From assembly GCF_000420845.1 (NCBI RefSeq), contig NZ_ATVS01000002.1, forward strand, positions 1-64,000: a DNA stretch of 64,000 nucleotides, written 5' to 3'. Under the pieces are notes generated by a model. The model saw only the letters and a list, made by a program, of their open reading frames with translations, was not told the origin of the DNA and did no database searches. Origin of the DNA: Butyrivibrio sp. AE3009 (GTDB lineage Bacteria; Bacillota; Clostridia; Lachnospirales; Lachnospiraceae). Position numbers and translations under genes: made by a program. Of the stretch, positions 42,562-51,429 are shown piece after piece; position 1 is the first letter of the stretch; every line of letters starts with the position of its first letter.

Positions 42562-44856
42562 ATGAAACAAAGTAGATCTGGGAAAAAGCAGAAGTTTACT
42601 ATAGGAATGAAGAAAAAGCTGGTAGTGCTGTTTACATTGGTACTACTGGCTTTCGTTGGATTAGGGGTAAGACTTATTCTCATAACCAAGAATAACGGCG
42701 AGGAGTATGAGAAACAGGTTCTGTCACAGCAGCAGTACGACTCCACCAGTCTCCCATTCAGAAGAGGAGAGATACTGGATGCCAACAATACCATTCTTGC
42801 TTACAGTGAGAAGGTATACAATGTAGTATTGGATGCCAAGCTTTTACTTCGAGATGATAAATATCTGGAACCCACCATTAAGGCGCTGGTTACACATTTT
42901 GATCTGGATGCGGGAGAAATCAGATCTTATCTCAAGGACCATCCTTCATCTCAGTATTATGTTCTGGCCAAGAAGCTTCCCTACGATCAGATCAGTGCTT
43001 TTCAGGAACTCATAACTCCTGGTTCTGATTCCTACGATGCCAATATTCAGGGCATATGGTTCGAATCAGGTTATGTTCGTAAATATCCAAACGGGTCCAT
43101 GGCCTGTGATGTTATAGGTTTTACCTCCAGCGATAATACCGGTATGTACGGACTGGAGGAGTACTACAATGACACCTTGAGCGGAACCATGGGAAGAGAG
43201 TATGGTTACCTCAACGAGGATTCCAGCCTTGAGAGGACCACTATTCCCGCCACAGACGGAGACAATATCGTCACTACAATAGACGGCAACCTCCAGTCAA
43301 TCGTTGAGAAGCACCTCAAGGAGTTCAACGATACCTACAAGAACAATGCCCGTACCGGCAACGGAGCCAATAATGTGGGCTGCATCATGATGGATATCCA
43401 CACCGGTGATGTGCTGGCTATGGCCAGTTATCCCAATTTTGACCTGAACAACCCAAGAGACCCCCAGGCCCTCATCGGAATGCCTGCGGTGGATGAGAAG
43501 GGCAACAAGGTAAAGGGTGAATCCATATATGATTCCGGTGTCTACATCACCGAAGAGATGATCGAGAACTTCTCAGATGAGGAGCTTTATCAGAATTACA
43601 ATGCACTTTGGAAGAATTTCTGTATCGCCGACACCTATGAGCCGGGATCTGTAGCCAAGCCTTTTACGGTAGCTACAGGACTTGAGAGCGGCTCCATTAC
43701 AGGAAATGAAGTTTATAACTGTACCGGTGTCCTTGAAGTGGGCGGATGGCCTATCCACTGCCACAACACCTACGGCGACGGCTACGTATCCGTTGAGAGA
43801 GGTATAGAGATTTCCTGTAACGTAGCGATGATGTACATTGCCCAGTCCATCGGCAACGGAACCTTCACCAAGTTCCAGAAGGACTTCGGTTTCGGACTTA
43901 AGACCAATATCGACCTGGCGGGAGAAGCAAGAACAGAGGGACTTACCTACAACGCTGCAGATATGACCTCCTCAGATCTTGCCACCAACTCCTTCGGACA
44001 GGGCTTTAACGTAGATATGATCGAGATGATCACGGGCTTTTGCTCCCTGATCAACGGTGGCTATTACTATGAACCCCATGTGGTCAAAAAGATTGTTTCC
44101 AGCAGTGGAGCCACCATCAAGAACATAGAACCAAGAGTGCTGAGACAGACCGTTTCCGCCAGCACCTCCGAGAAGATCATTCAGTACTGCAACCAGGTTG
44201 TGGCAGGAGCTGAAGGAACCGGTAAGACAGCAAGACCTGCCGGCTACATGATAGGAGGCAAGACCGGAACAGCTCAGACCCTTCCCAGAAAGAACCAGCA
44301 GTATGTTGTATCCTTCATGGGATATGCGCCTGCTGATAACCCTCAGATAGCTATTTACGTGGTTGTGGACAGACCCAATACCGACTATCAGCCTGATGCC
44401 AAGTACGCCACAAGGATCGTAAGAGCAGTGCTGACAGAGGCGCTTCCCTACCTTAACTATCCTATGACTGAGCCCCTTTCCGACAAGGAGCAGCAGGAGC
44501 TCATGGAGCTTCGTGATCAGATGGTCACAACTGCCAATATCGAAGAAGCGGCAGTGGAAGGCCAGGAGGGTCAGGAAGGCCAGGAAGGCGAAGCAGCAGA
44601 GGGTGAAGAAGGCACAGAGGAGAATCAGGAGGCAGCTGCAGAGGAAGAGCAGCCCGCCATGGACGGACCCCGTTCCTCCATCTGGGAGACCTTTGAAAGA
44701 GATCCTTCCACCGGTTATTACATTGATCCCAACACGGGAGCCATGATCATTCCTGAGACCGGAACGGTTATCGGAGGAGACGATCTTCCCGATTTTGACG
44801 GCGACGGCCCCGGAAGTGAAGGAAACGCTGATAATACTGCAGAGGGTAATCCATAA
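42562..44856 (+). CDS. class B penicillin-binding protein (FtsI/PBP2-like transpeptidase)
   Basis: A 764-residue transpeptidase that cross-links septal peptidoglycan. A short cytoplasmic part and one membrane helix (about 19-39) precede the dimerisation domain (RRGEILDANNTILAY). The transpeptidase has the nucleophile Ser in GSVAKPF (SxxK, about 361), SCN in EISCNVAMM (about 417) and KTG in GGKTGTAQT (about 566). Unlike SpoVD/PBP2x there is no PASTA domain. Instead an acidic Gln/Glu-rich tail of about 110 residues follows (about 650 onward), including GQEGQEGQEGE. It is the fourth gene of the cluster. Confidence 0.94.
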   Translation: MKQSRSGKKQKFTIGMKKKLVVLFTLVLLAFVGLGVRLILITKNNGEEYEKQVLSQQQYDSTSLPFRRGEILDANNTILAYSEKVYNVVLDAKLLLRDDKYLEPTIKALVTHFDLDAGEIRSYLKDHPSSQYYVLAKKLPYDQISAFQELITPGSDSYDANIQGIWFESGYVRKYPNGSMACDVIGFTSSDNTGMYGLEEYYNDTLSGTMGREYGYLNEDSSLERTTIPATDGDNIVTTIDGNLQSIVEKHLKEFNDTYKNNARTGNGANNVGCIMMDIHTGDVLAMASYPNFDLNNPRDPQALIGMPAVDEKGNKVKGESIYDSGVYITEEMIENFSDEELYQNYNALWKNFCIADTYEPGSVAKPFTVATGLESGSITGNEVYNCTGVLEVGGWPIHCHNTYGDGYVSVERGIEISCNVAMMYIAQSIGNGTFTKFQKDFGFGLKTNIDLAGEARTEGLTYNAADMTSSDLATNSFGQGFNVDMIEMITGFCSLINGGYYYEPHVVKKIVSSSGATIKNIEPRVLRQTVSASTSEKIIQYCNQVVAGAEGTGKTARPAGYMIGGKTGTAQTLPRKNQQYVVSFMGYAPADNPQIAIYVVVDRPNTDYQPDAKYATRIVRAVLTEALPYLNYPMTEPLSDKEQQELMELRDQMVTTANIEEAAVEGQEGQEGQEGEAAEGEEGTEENQEAAAEEEQPAMDGPRSSIWETFERDPSTGYYIDPNTGAMIIPETGTVIGGDDLPDFDGDGPGSEGNADNTAEGNP

Positions 44857-44896
44857 GTTTCATAATGAGATAGTTTTTTATTGAGAGGTAATAGAG

Positions 44897-45862
44897 TTGA
44901 GTGCGTATTTTTTGAGAACATTGGTACCGGTATTTGTATCTTTTTTCATCGCAGTTCTTTCGGGACCTGTGATAATCGAAATCTTAAGGAAGCTTAAGGC
45001 TGGGCAGACCGTCCGCGAGGAGGGCCTTGAATCCCACAAGAAGAAAACGGGAACCCCTACAATGGGAGGCTTTATTTTCCTGCTGCCTTTCCTTATCATC
45101 GGCATATTCTACGGAGCAAGCCACAAGGAGGTCATTCCTGTACTTATTCTGACCTTCGGTTTTGGCCTTATCGGATTTCTCGATGACTATATCAAGGTTG
45201 TCAAAAAGCACAATTTAGGCCTCAGAGCCTGGCAGAAGATCGTGGGACAGTTTGTGATAACTGTAATATTTGCTCTGTATGTGGAGAACTTCACTGATCT
45301 TTCACTGGCAATGAAGATACCTTTCACCGATATTTCACTGGATTTTGGAATCTGGAATATTCCGATCCTGTTCTTTATTGCACTGGGAACCGCCAACGGA
45401 ACCAACTTTACCGACGGAGTTGACGGACTGTGCGCATCTGTGACAGCTGTTGTAGCAGGCTTTTTTGCCATTGCAGCCATGCATTATCAGGCAGGCGGCG
45501 CAGAGGTTATGTCCTGCGCAATGTTGGGAGGACTCCTTGGATATCTTGTTTACAACGTATATCCGGGCAAGGTTATGATGGGAGATACAGGCTCTCTGGC
45601 TATCGGAGGCTTTGTAACCGGAATTGCTTACGTTATGCATATGCCCATATTTATAGTTATTGTCGGATTTATCTATGCTTTTGAAGTTATTTCTGTAATC
45701 CTTCAGGTTTCATATTTCAAGATTTCGGGAGGAAAGAGGATTTTCAGAATGGCCCCTATCCATCATCATTTCGAGAAGGGCGGCTGGTCCGAGACCAAGG
45801 TAGTTAACGTATTCACCACAATCACAGTGCTTCTGTGCCTTATCGCATACGCAGGCCTGTGA
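44897..45862 (+). CDS. mraY: phospho-N-acetylmuramoyl-pentapeptide transferase
   Basis: A 321-residue polytopic enzyme that makes lipid I from UDP-MurNAc-pentapeptide and undecaprenyl phosphate. About ten membrane helices are visible. The Asp-rich motif FLDDYIKV (about 95-102) with the following KHNLGLRAWQK, the second motif NGTNFTDGVDGL (about 173-184) and the third, PIHHHFEKGGWSE (about 289-301), are complete. The TTG start at 44897 follows GAGAGG. It is preceded by the PBP gene and followed by murD, the standard order. Confidence 0.96.
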   Translation: MSAYFLRTLVPVFVSFFIAVLSGPVIIEILRKLKAGQTVREEGLESHKKKTGTPTMGGFIFLLPFLIIGIFYGASHKEVIPVLILTFGFGLIGFLDDYIKVVKKHNLGLRAWQKIVGQFVITVIFALYVENFTDLSLAMKIPFTDISLDFGIWNIPILFFIALGTANGTNFTDGVDGLCASVTAVVAGFFAIAAMHYQAGGAEVMSCAMLGGLLGYLVYNVYPGKVMMGDTGSLAIGGFVTGIAYVMHMPIFIVIVGFIYAFEVISVILQVSYFKISGGKRIFRMAPIHHHFEKGGWSETKVVNVFTTITVLLCLIAYAGL

Positions 45863-45895
45863 TATCATCAATCAGTATTTTAGAAGGAAACAGTT

Positions 45896-47269
45896 ATGAA
45901 AGCAGATCTTAAAGGTAAAAAAGTACTTGTAATAGGTTCAGGCCTCTCCGGAGTAGGCTCAGTAAGACTCCTTAACCAGGTAGGGGCAAAGCCTGTTGTT
46001 CTTGAGGAGAACACCAAGGTTACAGAGGAGGATATCAGAAACAAACTCCACGAGGAAGACAGAGACAGCACCAAGATAATCGTTGGAACTATTTCAGATG
46101 AAGAACTCTCTGATATTGTGCTCACAGTTCCGTCTCCTGCGGTACCTCTTGATTCTCCTACAGTTATGAGGATCAAGGAAAAGAATATTCCGATCTGGAG
46201 CGAGATTGAGCTTGCCTACAGCTTTTCCAAGGGCAAATTTGTTGCAATAACAGGAACCAACGGCAAGACCACCACAACAACCCTTGTAGGTGACATAATG
46301 AAGGCTCATTTTGGCAAGGTATATGTGGTTGGCAATATCGGCGTTTCTTTTGCTGAGAGCGCACTTGAAATGACAGATGATACCGTTACCGTGGGAGAAA
46401 TCAGTTCCTTCCAGTTAGAGGCTGTGGACAATTTCCATGCCAATGTATCCGCAATCCTTAATGTGACACCGGATCATCTCAACAGACATCACACCATGGA
46501 ATGCTACGCAGCCATGAAGGAGAATGTCACACATAACGAGACCAAAGAGGACACCTGCGTCCTTAATTATGACAATGAATACACCAGGGATTTCGGTAGC
46601 AGATGCCCTGCCAAAGTAGTATTTTTCTCAACCAAAGAGAAACTTACAGATGGCTTCTACCTTGAGGGTGAGGACATCATGATGAGTAATGCCGGCAATC
46701 CCATGAAGATAATGAATATCCACGACATGAACCTTGTTGGTATGTGTAATGTAGAGAATGTTATGGCTGCAATTGCCGTGAGTCTTGCCATGGGAGTTCC
46801 TCTTTCCGAGATACTGGAGGTTATAAGGGGCTTCAAGGCCGTTGAGCACAGAATTGAGTTCGTGGCAACCAAGGGCGGCGTAGATTATTACAATGATTCC
46901 AAGGGCACCAATCCCGATGCTGCAATTCAGGGAATCAAGGCCATGTCCAAGCCAACAATCCTCATCGGAGGCGGCTATGACAAGGGCAATGAATACGATG
47001 AATGGATAGAGAATTTCGGAGATACGGTCAAGCTCCTTGTGCTTATAGGTCAGACCAGGGAGAAGATAGCAGAGTGCGCCGAAAAACACGGTTTTACCAA
47101 CTATGTGTTCAAGGATACCTATGAGGAGGCTCTGACCTTCTGTACCGAATCTGCGCAGCCCGGAGACGCCGTTCTTCTTTCACCTGCCTGCGCAAGCTGG
47201 GATATGTTCCCGAATTATGAGACCAGAGGAAAAAGATTTAAAGAGTATGTGAATAAGCTCGCTGATTGA
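45896..47269 (+). CDS. murD: UDP-N-acetylmuramoylalanine--D-glutamate ligase
   Basis: A 457-residue ATP-dependent ligase that adds D-Glu to UDP-MurNAc-L-Ala. The N-terminal UDP-binding fold starts with KVLVIGSGLSGVGSVRLL. The ATP loop ITGTNGKTTTTTL is at about 118-130, the metal/His segment NVTPDHLNRH follows, and YYNDSKGTNPDA (about 322-333) and LLSPACASWDMF close the active site. The ATG at 45896 follows AGAAGGAAA. The other Mur ligases (murC, murE, murF) are not in this window. Confidence 0.96.
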   Translation: MKADLKGKKVLVIGSGLSGVGSVRLLNQVGAKPVVLEENTKVTEEDIRNKLHEEDRDSTKIIVGTISDEELSDIVLTVPSPAVPLDSPTVMRIKEKNIPIWSEIELAYSFSKGKFVAITGTNGKTTTTTLVGDIMKAHFGKVYVVGNIGVSFAESALEMTDDTVTVGEISSFQLEAVDNFHANVSAILNVTPDHLNRHHTMECYAAMKENVTHNETKEDTCVLNYDNEYTRDFGSRCPAKVVFFSTKEKLTDGFYLEGEDIMMSNAGNPMKIMNIHDMNLVGMCNVENVMAAIAVSLAMGVPLSEILEVIRGFKAVEHRIEFVATKGGVDYYNDSKGTNPDAAIQGIKAMSKPTILIGGGYDKGNEYDEWIENFGDTVKLLVLIGQTREKIAECAEKHGFTNYVFKDTYEEALTFCTESAQPGDAVLLSPACASWDMFPNYETRGKRFKEYVNKLAD

Positions 47270-47291
47270 GCATTGTTGCAAGGGGTTAGTT

Positions 47292-48443
47292 TTGGAAAGA
47301 TTTAAGACATTAAGAAAAGAAAAGGCAGAGTCCTATATTGATTACAGTATGATCTTCATCATTCTGTTTCTTTTGGCCTTCGGACTGGTAATGCTGTATT
47401 CCACCAGTTCCTACGAGGCGAACCTGGATTTCGGGGATTCCGCATATTATTTCAGGCATCAGCTGATACCGACACTTATAGGACTTGGGGGTATGGTTTT
47501 ATTATCTTACTTCCCCTACAGGTTTTTTAAGAATCTGGCGCTGGTGATCTATGTGGGTGCCCTTGCGTTTCTTTTTGCCCTTATTCCCTTCGGAAAGGTT
47601 ATTAACGGTGCCAAGAGATGGCTTAATATCGCCGGATTCTCGGTTCAGCCCGCGGAGATCTGCAAGATCGCGGCAATCATTTTTTCCGCCACGATAATAG
47701 CCAAGCTGCAGAAGAACCTTATGACCGCCAAGGGACTGGCCGTTACGCTGGTTCCGACCTTTTTTATGGCAATCCTGGTGTACAAGATCACCGATAACTT
47801 AAGTTCCGGTGTTATCATTCTGGGAATTGTAGGTCTGATGCTCTTTATTTCGACGCCCAATTACAAGCCCTATATTATAATTGCTGTTTCGGGTCTTGGG
47901 GCCTGTGCTGCTATTGTCTGGTTCATTTCAAGTTCTGCCGGTAATCCTGAGATGGGATTCAGATCAGAGCGTATTCTTGCCTGGCTCGATCCCAATGCAC
48001 ACGCTTCAGGCAAGGGATTCCAGACGCTACAGGCGCTGTATGCCATCGGCTCCGGTGGTATCTTTGGTAAGGGACTGGGTGAGAGTATGCAGAAGATGGG
48101 CTTTATTCCCGAGGCTCAGAACGATATGATCTTTTCAATCATCTGCGAAGAGCTGGGACTCTTCGGAGCAATTGCTGTTATGCTGATGTTCCTGATCCTT
48201 ATCTGGAGACTTATGATCATCGCCAACAATGCCCCTGATATGTTCGGAGCGCTGCTGGTTATTGGTGTTATGGCCCATATTTCAATACAGGTTATTCTTA
48301 ACATCGCTGTTGTTACCAACACCCTTCCCAACACGGGAATCACTCTTCCCTTTATCAGTTACGGAGGATCCGCCGTTATCATGCAGCTGGCGGAGATTGG
48401 CATTGCGCTCAATGTAGCAAGAAATATAGGAAGAGCGGATTAA
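47292..48443 (+). CDS. ftsW: SEDS-family glycosyltransferase FtsW
   Basis: A 383-residue polytopic SEDS protein that polymerises septal glycan from lipid II with its class B PBP partner. It has about ten membrane helices. Conserved segments are VNGAKRWLNIAGFSVQPAEICK-like (residues about 98-119), the region around RILAWLDPNAHASGKGFQ, GLGESMQKMGFIPEAQNDMIF with the catalytic-type Asp, and NTGITLPFISYGGSA near the end. The TTG start at 47292 follows AGGGG. It is one base from divIB. The location in the cluster favours FtsW over RodA. Confidence 0.92.
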   Translation: MERFKTLRKEKAESYIDYSMIFIILFLLAFGLVMLYSTSSYEANLDFGDSAYYFRHQLIPTLIGLGGMVLLSYFPYRFFKNLALVIYVGALAFLFALIPFGKVINGAKRWLNIAGFSVQPAEICKIAAIIFSATIIAKLQKNLMTAKGLAVTLVPTFFMAILVYKITDNLSSGVIILGIVGLMLFISTPNYKPYIIIAVSGLGACAAIVWFISSSAGNPEMGFRSERILAWLDPNAHASGKGFQTLQALYAIGSGGIFGKGLGESMQKMGFIPEAQNDMIFSIICEELGLFGAIAVMLMFLILIWRLMIIANNAPDMFGALLVIGVMAHISIQVILNIAVVTNTLPNTGITLPFISYGGSAVIMQLAEIGIALNVARNIGRAD

Positions 48444-48444
48444 G

Positions 48445-49269
48445 ATGGGTAAGAAACGTAAAAGAAAAAGACCTTCGCAAAGAAGGCCTATATTTCCAAA
48501 GATTGATATTGGGGAATTATTCCGAAATATCGGCATATATTTTCTCAGAAGAAAGAGTCTTATAGTTATTGCGGCTCTTGTTGTTATTCTGCCGATAGCG
48601 GCCCTTATTGCCCTTAAATACATATCTGACAACTATACCGTCACCAATGTTTATGTGACCGGCAATACCCATTATACCAACGAAGAGATAATGGAAATGG
48701 TCATGGACGGACAATTTGGTCATAACAGCGTATATCTGTCCATGAAATACAGGAATAAGAGCATTGAAGACATTCCCTTCATCCAGAAGATGAGCGTGGA
48801 GATATTATCTCCGGATACCATCAGGATCAACGTGTATGAGAAGGCCATTGCGGGATACATACAGTATCTTGGCAGATATATGTACTTTGACAGAGACGGA
48901 ATAGTGGTGGAGAGCTCCCTTGAGAGCTCGGATGACGTTCCGCTGGTTCTGGGGCTGTCCTTTGACCACGTTATCATCCATGAGAAGCTTCCTGTGGAAA
49001 ATGAGAGCGTATTTGCCGAGATCCTGGATATAACTAAACTGCTGTCCAAATATGAACTTCATGCGGAAAAAATCTTTTTTGACAGCGACTATGACGTATA
49101 TCTGTATTTTGGCGGAGTTGAGGTCAGTATCGGCACGAGAGACTACATCGATGAGAAAATTATTCAGCTCCAATATATCCTTCCGAGTCTCGAAGGGAAA
49201 AGCGGAATTTTGGAAATGAAAGATTATAACGAAGATACCACCAACATCACTTTTGAAGAGAAAAGCTAA
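48445..49269 (+). CDS. ftsQ: cell division protein FtsQ/DivIB with POTRA domain
   Basis: A 274-residue bitopic division protein. A strongly basic cytoplasmic start (MGKKRKRKRPSQRRP) is followed by one membrane helix (about 38-58). The POTRA domain (VTNVYVTGNTHYTNEEI, about 68-84) comes next, then the FtsQ beta domain, including YFDRDGIVVESS and VPLVLGL. It binds FtsL and DivIC at the septum. The ATG lies one base after the ftsW stop. murG, which often stands between them, is missing here. Confidence 0.9.
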   Translation: MGKKRKRKRPSQRRPIFPKIDIGELFRNIGIYFLRRKSLIVIAALVVILPIAALIALKYISDNYTVTNVYVTGNTHYTNEEIMEMVMDGQFGHNSVYLSMKYRNKSIEDIPFIQKMSVEILSPDTIRINVYEKAIAGYIQYLGRYMYFDRDGIVVESSLESSDDVPLVLGLSFDHVIIHEKLPVENESVFAEILDITKLLSKYELHAEKIFFDSDYDVYLYFGGVEVSIGTRDYIDEKIIQLQYILPSLEGKSGILEMKDYNEDTTNITFEEKS

Positions 49270-49382
49270 TGAATTGTCGGACAAAAAGTAAAGATTTCAT
49301 AAAAAAAGTGGGTTGATTATTAAAAAAAAAAATCGTATCATAGCTAGTAGGAGTCTATGAGGTTTATGAAGGAGGAGTAGCT

Positions 49383-50600
49383 TTGCTGGAGATTAAGTCA
49401 AATGAGGCGGAATTCGCTTGTAAGATCATCGTCGTTGGGGTAGGCGGTGCAGGCAATAACGCTGTGAATAGAATGGTTGATGAGAACATTACCGGTGTTG
49501 AATTTATCGGTATCAATACAGATAAGCAGGCACTTCAGCTCTGCAAGGCCCCCAAGCTTTTGCAGATCGGTGAGAAGCTTACCAAGGGACTTGGCGCAGG
49601 AGCTAAGCCTGAGGTAGGACAGAAGGCAGCTGAGGAGAGTGCAGAGGAGATTTCTGCAGCTATCAAGGGCGCAGACATGGTATTCGTTACCTGTGGTATG
49701 GGTGGCGGAACCGGTACAGGTGCAGCTCCCGTAGTAGCCAAGCTTGCCAAGGATATGGGTATTCTTACAGTTGGCGTTGTAACCAAGCCTTTCAATTTTG
49801 AGGCTCGTGTTCGTATGCAGAACGCTATGCTGGGTATCCAGAATATTAAGAGCAATGTAGATACGCTTATCGTTATCCCTAATGATAAGCTTCTTGAGAT
49901 AGTTGACAGACGTACAACAATGCCTGATGCCCTTAAGAAGGCTGATGAGGTTCTTCAGCAGGCAGTACAGGGAATCACTGATCTTATCAATGTTCCCGCT
50001 ATCATCAATCTGGACTTTGCTGATGTTCAGACTGTCATGAAGGACAAGGGTATCGCTCATATCGGTATCGGTAGCGGCAAGGGCGATGATAAGGCATCAG
50101 AGGCTGTTAAGATGGCCGTTGAGAGTCCTCTTCTTGAGACCAAGATCAACGGTGCAACCAACGTCCTTATTAATATTTCAGGTGATATCTCCCTGACAGA
50201 TGCACAGGAAGCATCAGATTACGTTAGAGGACTTGCCGGAGATGACGTTAACGTTATCTTTGGTTCAACATACGATGAGAACAAGACTGATACATGTACC
50301 ATCACTGTTATCGCAACAGGTATCGAGGACAAGGCCAACACAATGCCTCAGCAGCCTGTTCAGAGAGCAGCAGCACCTCAGCCCGTGGTACAGCCTATGG
50401 GAACACCTGCAATGCATGTGGCACCCCAGCCGGTTGTTACACCTGTAACACCTATTCAGCCTACTGTTACTCCTATCGGAACAGCAACAGAGCAGGTTGC
50501 AAGACCCGCAGCCGGAATGACACTTAACAGACCTACAGAGATCAGAAGCACTGTAGAGCCCAAGTCACTTAAGATTCCGGATTTCCTTCAGAGGAAGTAA
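49383..50600 (+). CDS. ftsZ: cell division GTPase FtsZ
   Basis: A 405-residue tubulin homologue that forms the division ring. It has [15 protein letters not shown] (about 16-30), the GTP signature [11 protein letters not shown] (about 102-112), and the T7 loop region [11 protein letters not shown] with the catalytic Asp. A Pro/Val/Gln/Thr-rich linker (about 320-385) and the conserved C-terminal peptide (KIPDFLQRK) complete it. The TTG start at 49383 follows GGAGGAG. A 110-base gap after ftsQ allows a separate promoter. Confidence 0.97.
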   Translation: MLEIKSNEAEFACKIIVVGVGGAGNNAVNRMVDENITGVEFIGINTDKQALQLCKAPKLLQIGEKLTKGLGAGAKPEVGQKAAEESAEEISAAIKGADMVFVTCGMGGGTGTGAAPVVAKLAKDMGILTVGVVTKPFNFEARVRMQNAMLGIQNIKSNVDTLIVIPNDKLLEIVDRRTTMPDALKKADEVLQQAVQGITDLINVPAIINLDFADVQTVMKDKGIAHIGIGSGKGDDKASEAVKMAVESPLLETKINGATNVLINISGDISLTDAQEASDYVRGLAGDDVNVIFGSTYDENKTDTCTITVIATGIEDKANTMPQQPVQRAAAPQPVVQPMGTPAMHVAPQPVVTPVTPIQPTVTPIGTATEQVARPAAGMTLNRPTEIRSTVEPKSLKIPDFLQRK

Positions 50601-50614
50601 TATTGATGATTATG

Positions 50615-50647
50615 AGCCCTTCGCCCTCGGCGAGGGGCTTTTTTTCG
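50615..50647 (+). terminator. rho-independent terminator after ftsZ
   Basis: The stem AGCCCTTCGCC (50615-50625), a CTC loop, and GGCGAGGGGCT (50629-50639) with one G-T pair, then a run of T. Confidence 0.92.
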
Positions 50648-50724
50648 GCTTTATCCGATATTTTGTGTAGAAAAGACCGACAAAACATGATACAATAATT
50701 TGTGGAACAAGCCTATGTTCGTAC

Positions 50725-50743
50725 TATATACAGTGTATATAAT
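50725..50743 (+). promoter_or_regulatory. nrdR promoter region with palindrome
   Basis: TATATACA (50725-50732) and TGTATATA (50734-50741) are a perfect inverted pair that runs into the -10 TATAAT (50738-50743). No clear -35 is seen. It loosely recalls AT-centred NrdR boxes, but the match is not close enough to name it. Confidence 0.45.
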
Positions 50744-50765
50744 TTGAGAATATGGAGGGAATAGC

Positions 50766-51281
50766 ATGAAATGCCCATTTTGTGGTAAGGATGACACCAG
50801 AGTTATTGATTCAAGGCCTGCAGACGAGAATACATCCATAAGACGAAGAAGAGTCTGTGATTCCTGCGGCAAGAGATTCACTACCTACGAGAAGGTTGAG
50901 ACTATTCCCCTTATTGTTATCAAAAAAGGCGATGTGCGTGAGCCCTACGACAGAGCCAAGATTGAGGCTGGCGTATTCAGAGCCTGCCACAAGCGCCCTG
51001 TCAGCGCAGAACAGATCACCAAGCTGGTGGACTCCGTTGAGACCGAGGTCTTCAACATGGAGCAGAAGGAAATTCCCAGCCGTGCCATCGGTGAGATCGT
51101 CATGGACAAGATGAAGAATCTCGATCCGGTAGCCTATGTTCGTTTCGCATCCGTATACAGAGAGTTCAAGGATGTGAATACCTTCATGGACGAGCTCAAA
51201 TCCGTTCTTCGTAAGGAGGCTGACGGCACAATAACAGATTCCACCGACAAGAACACTCCTCTATTGAAGAAGGAGAGCTAA
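50766..51281 (+). CDS. nrdR: transcriptional repressor NrdR
   Basis: A 171-residue regulator of ribonucleotide reductase genes that senses ATP/dATP. The N-terminal zinc ribbon has CPFCGKDD and CDSCGKRF (about residues 3-10 and 31-38) with RRRRVC between. The ATP-cone domain (about 49-139) includes VIKKGDVREPYDRAKIEAGV and YVRFASVYREFKD. The C-terminal tail is Thr/Asp-rich. The ATG at 50766 follows ATGGAGGG. It is a single gene between two terminators. Confidence 0.97.
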   Translation: MKCPFCGKDDTRVIDSRPADENTSIRRRRVCDSCGKRFTTYEKVETIPLIVIKKGDVREPYDRAKIEAGVFRACHKRPVSAEQITKLVDSVETEVFNMEQKEIPSRAIGEIVMDKMKNLDPVAYVRFASVYREFKDVNTFMDELKSVLRKEADGTITDSTDKNTPLLKKES

Positions 51282-51302
51282 TTTAACCAAAATGTATATC
51301 AG

Positions 51303-51342
51303 GCAGCTATGCGGAAGTTGGTTTTTTGCATAGCTGTTTTTT
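51303..51342 (+). terminator. rho-independent terminator after nrdR
   Basis: CAGCTATGC (51304-51312) pairs with GCATAGCTG (51328-51336), followed by six T. Confidence 0.88.
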
Positions 51343-51353
51343 ATAGTCTGTTC

Positions 51354-51382
51354 TTGACAATTCTTTGACGAAGCCGTATATT
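51354..51382 (+). promoter_or_regulatory. strong sigma-A promoter of the peptide ABC operon
   Basis: A consensus -35 TTGACA (51354-51359), exactly 17 bases of spacer, and -10 TATATT (51377-51382). The start codon of the binding-protein gene is 48 bases downstream. GGTCTAGCCAAAGACC (51397-51412) in the leader is a small hairpin. Confidence 0.85.
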
Positions 51383-51429
51383 GAACGATGTAATTGGTCT
51401 AGCCAAAGACCAAGAAAGAGGAGGAAGAT

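Noticed and set aside
49398-50060. 220-codon open frame on the minus strand
   Set aside because: It is antisense to ftsZ, whose sequence is unmistakable.
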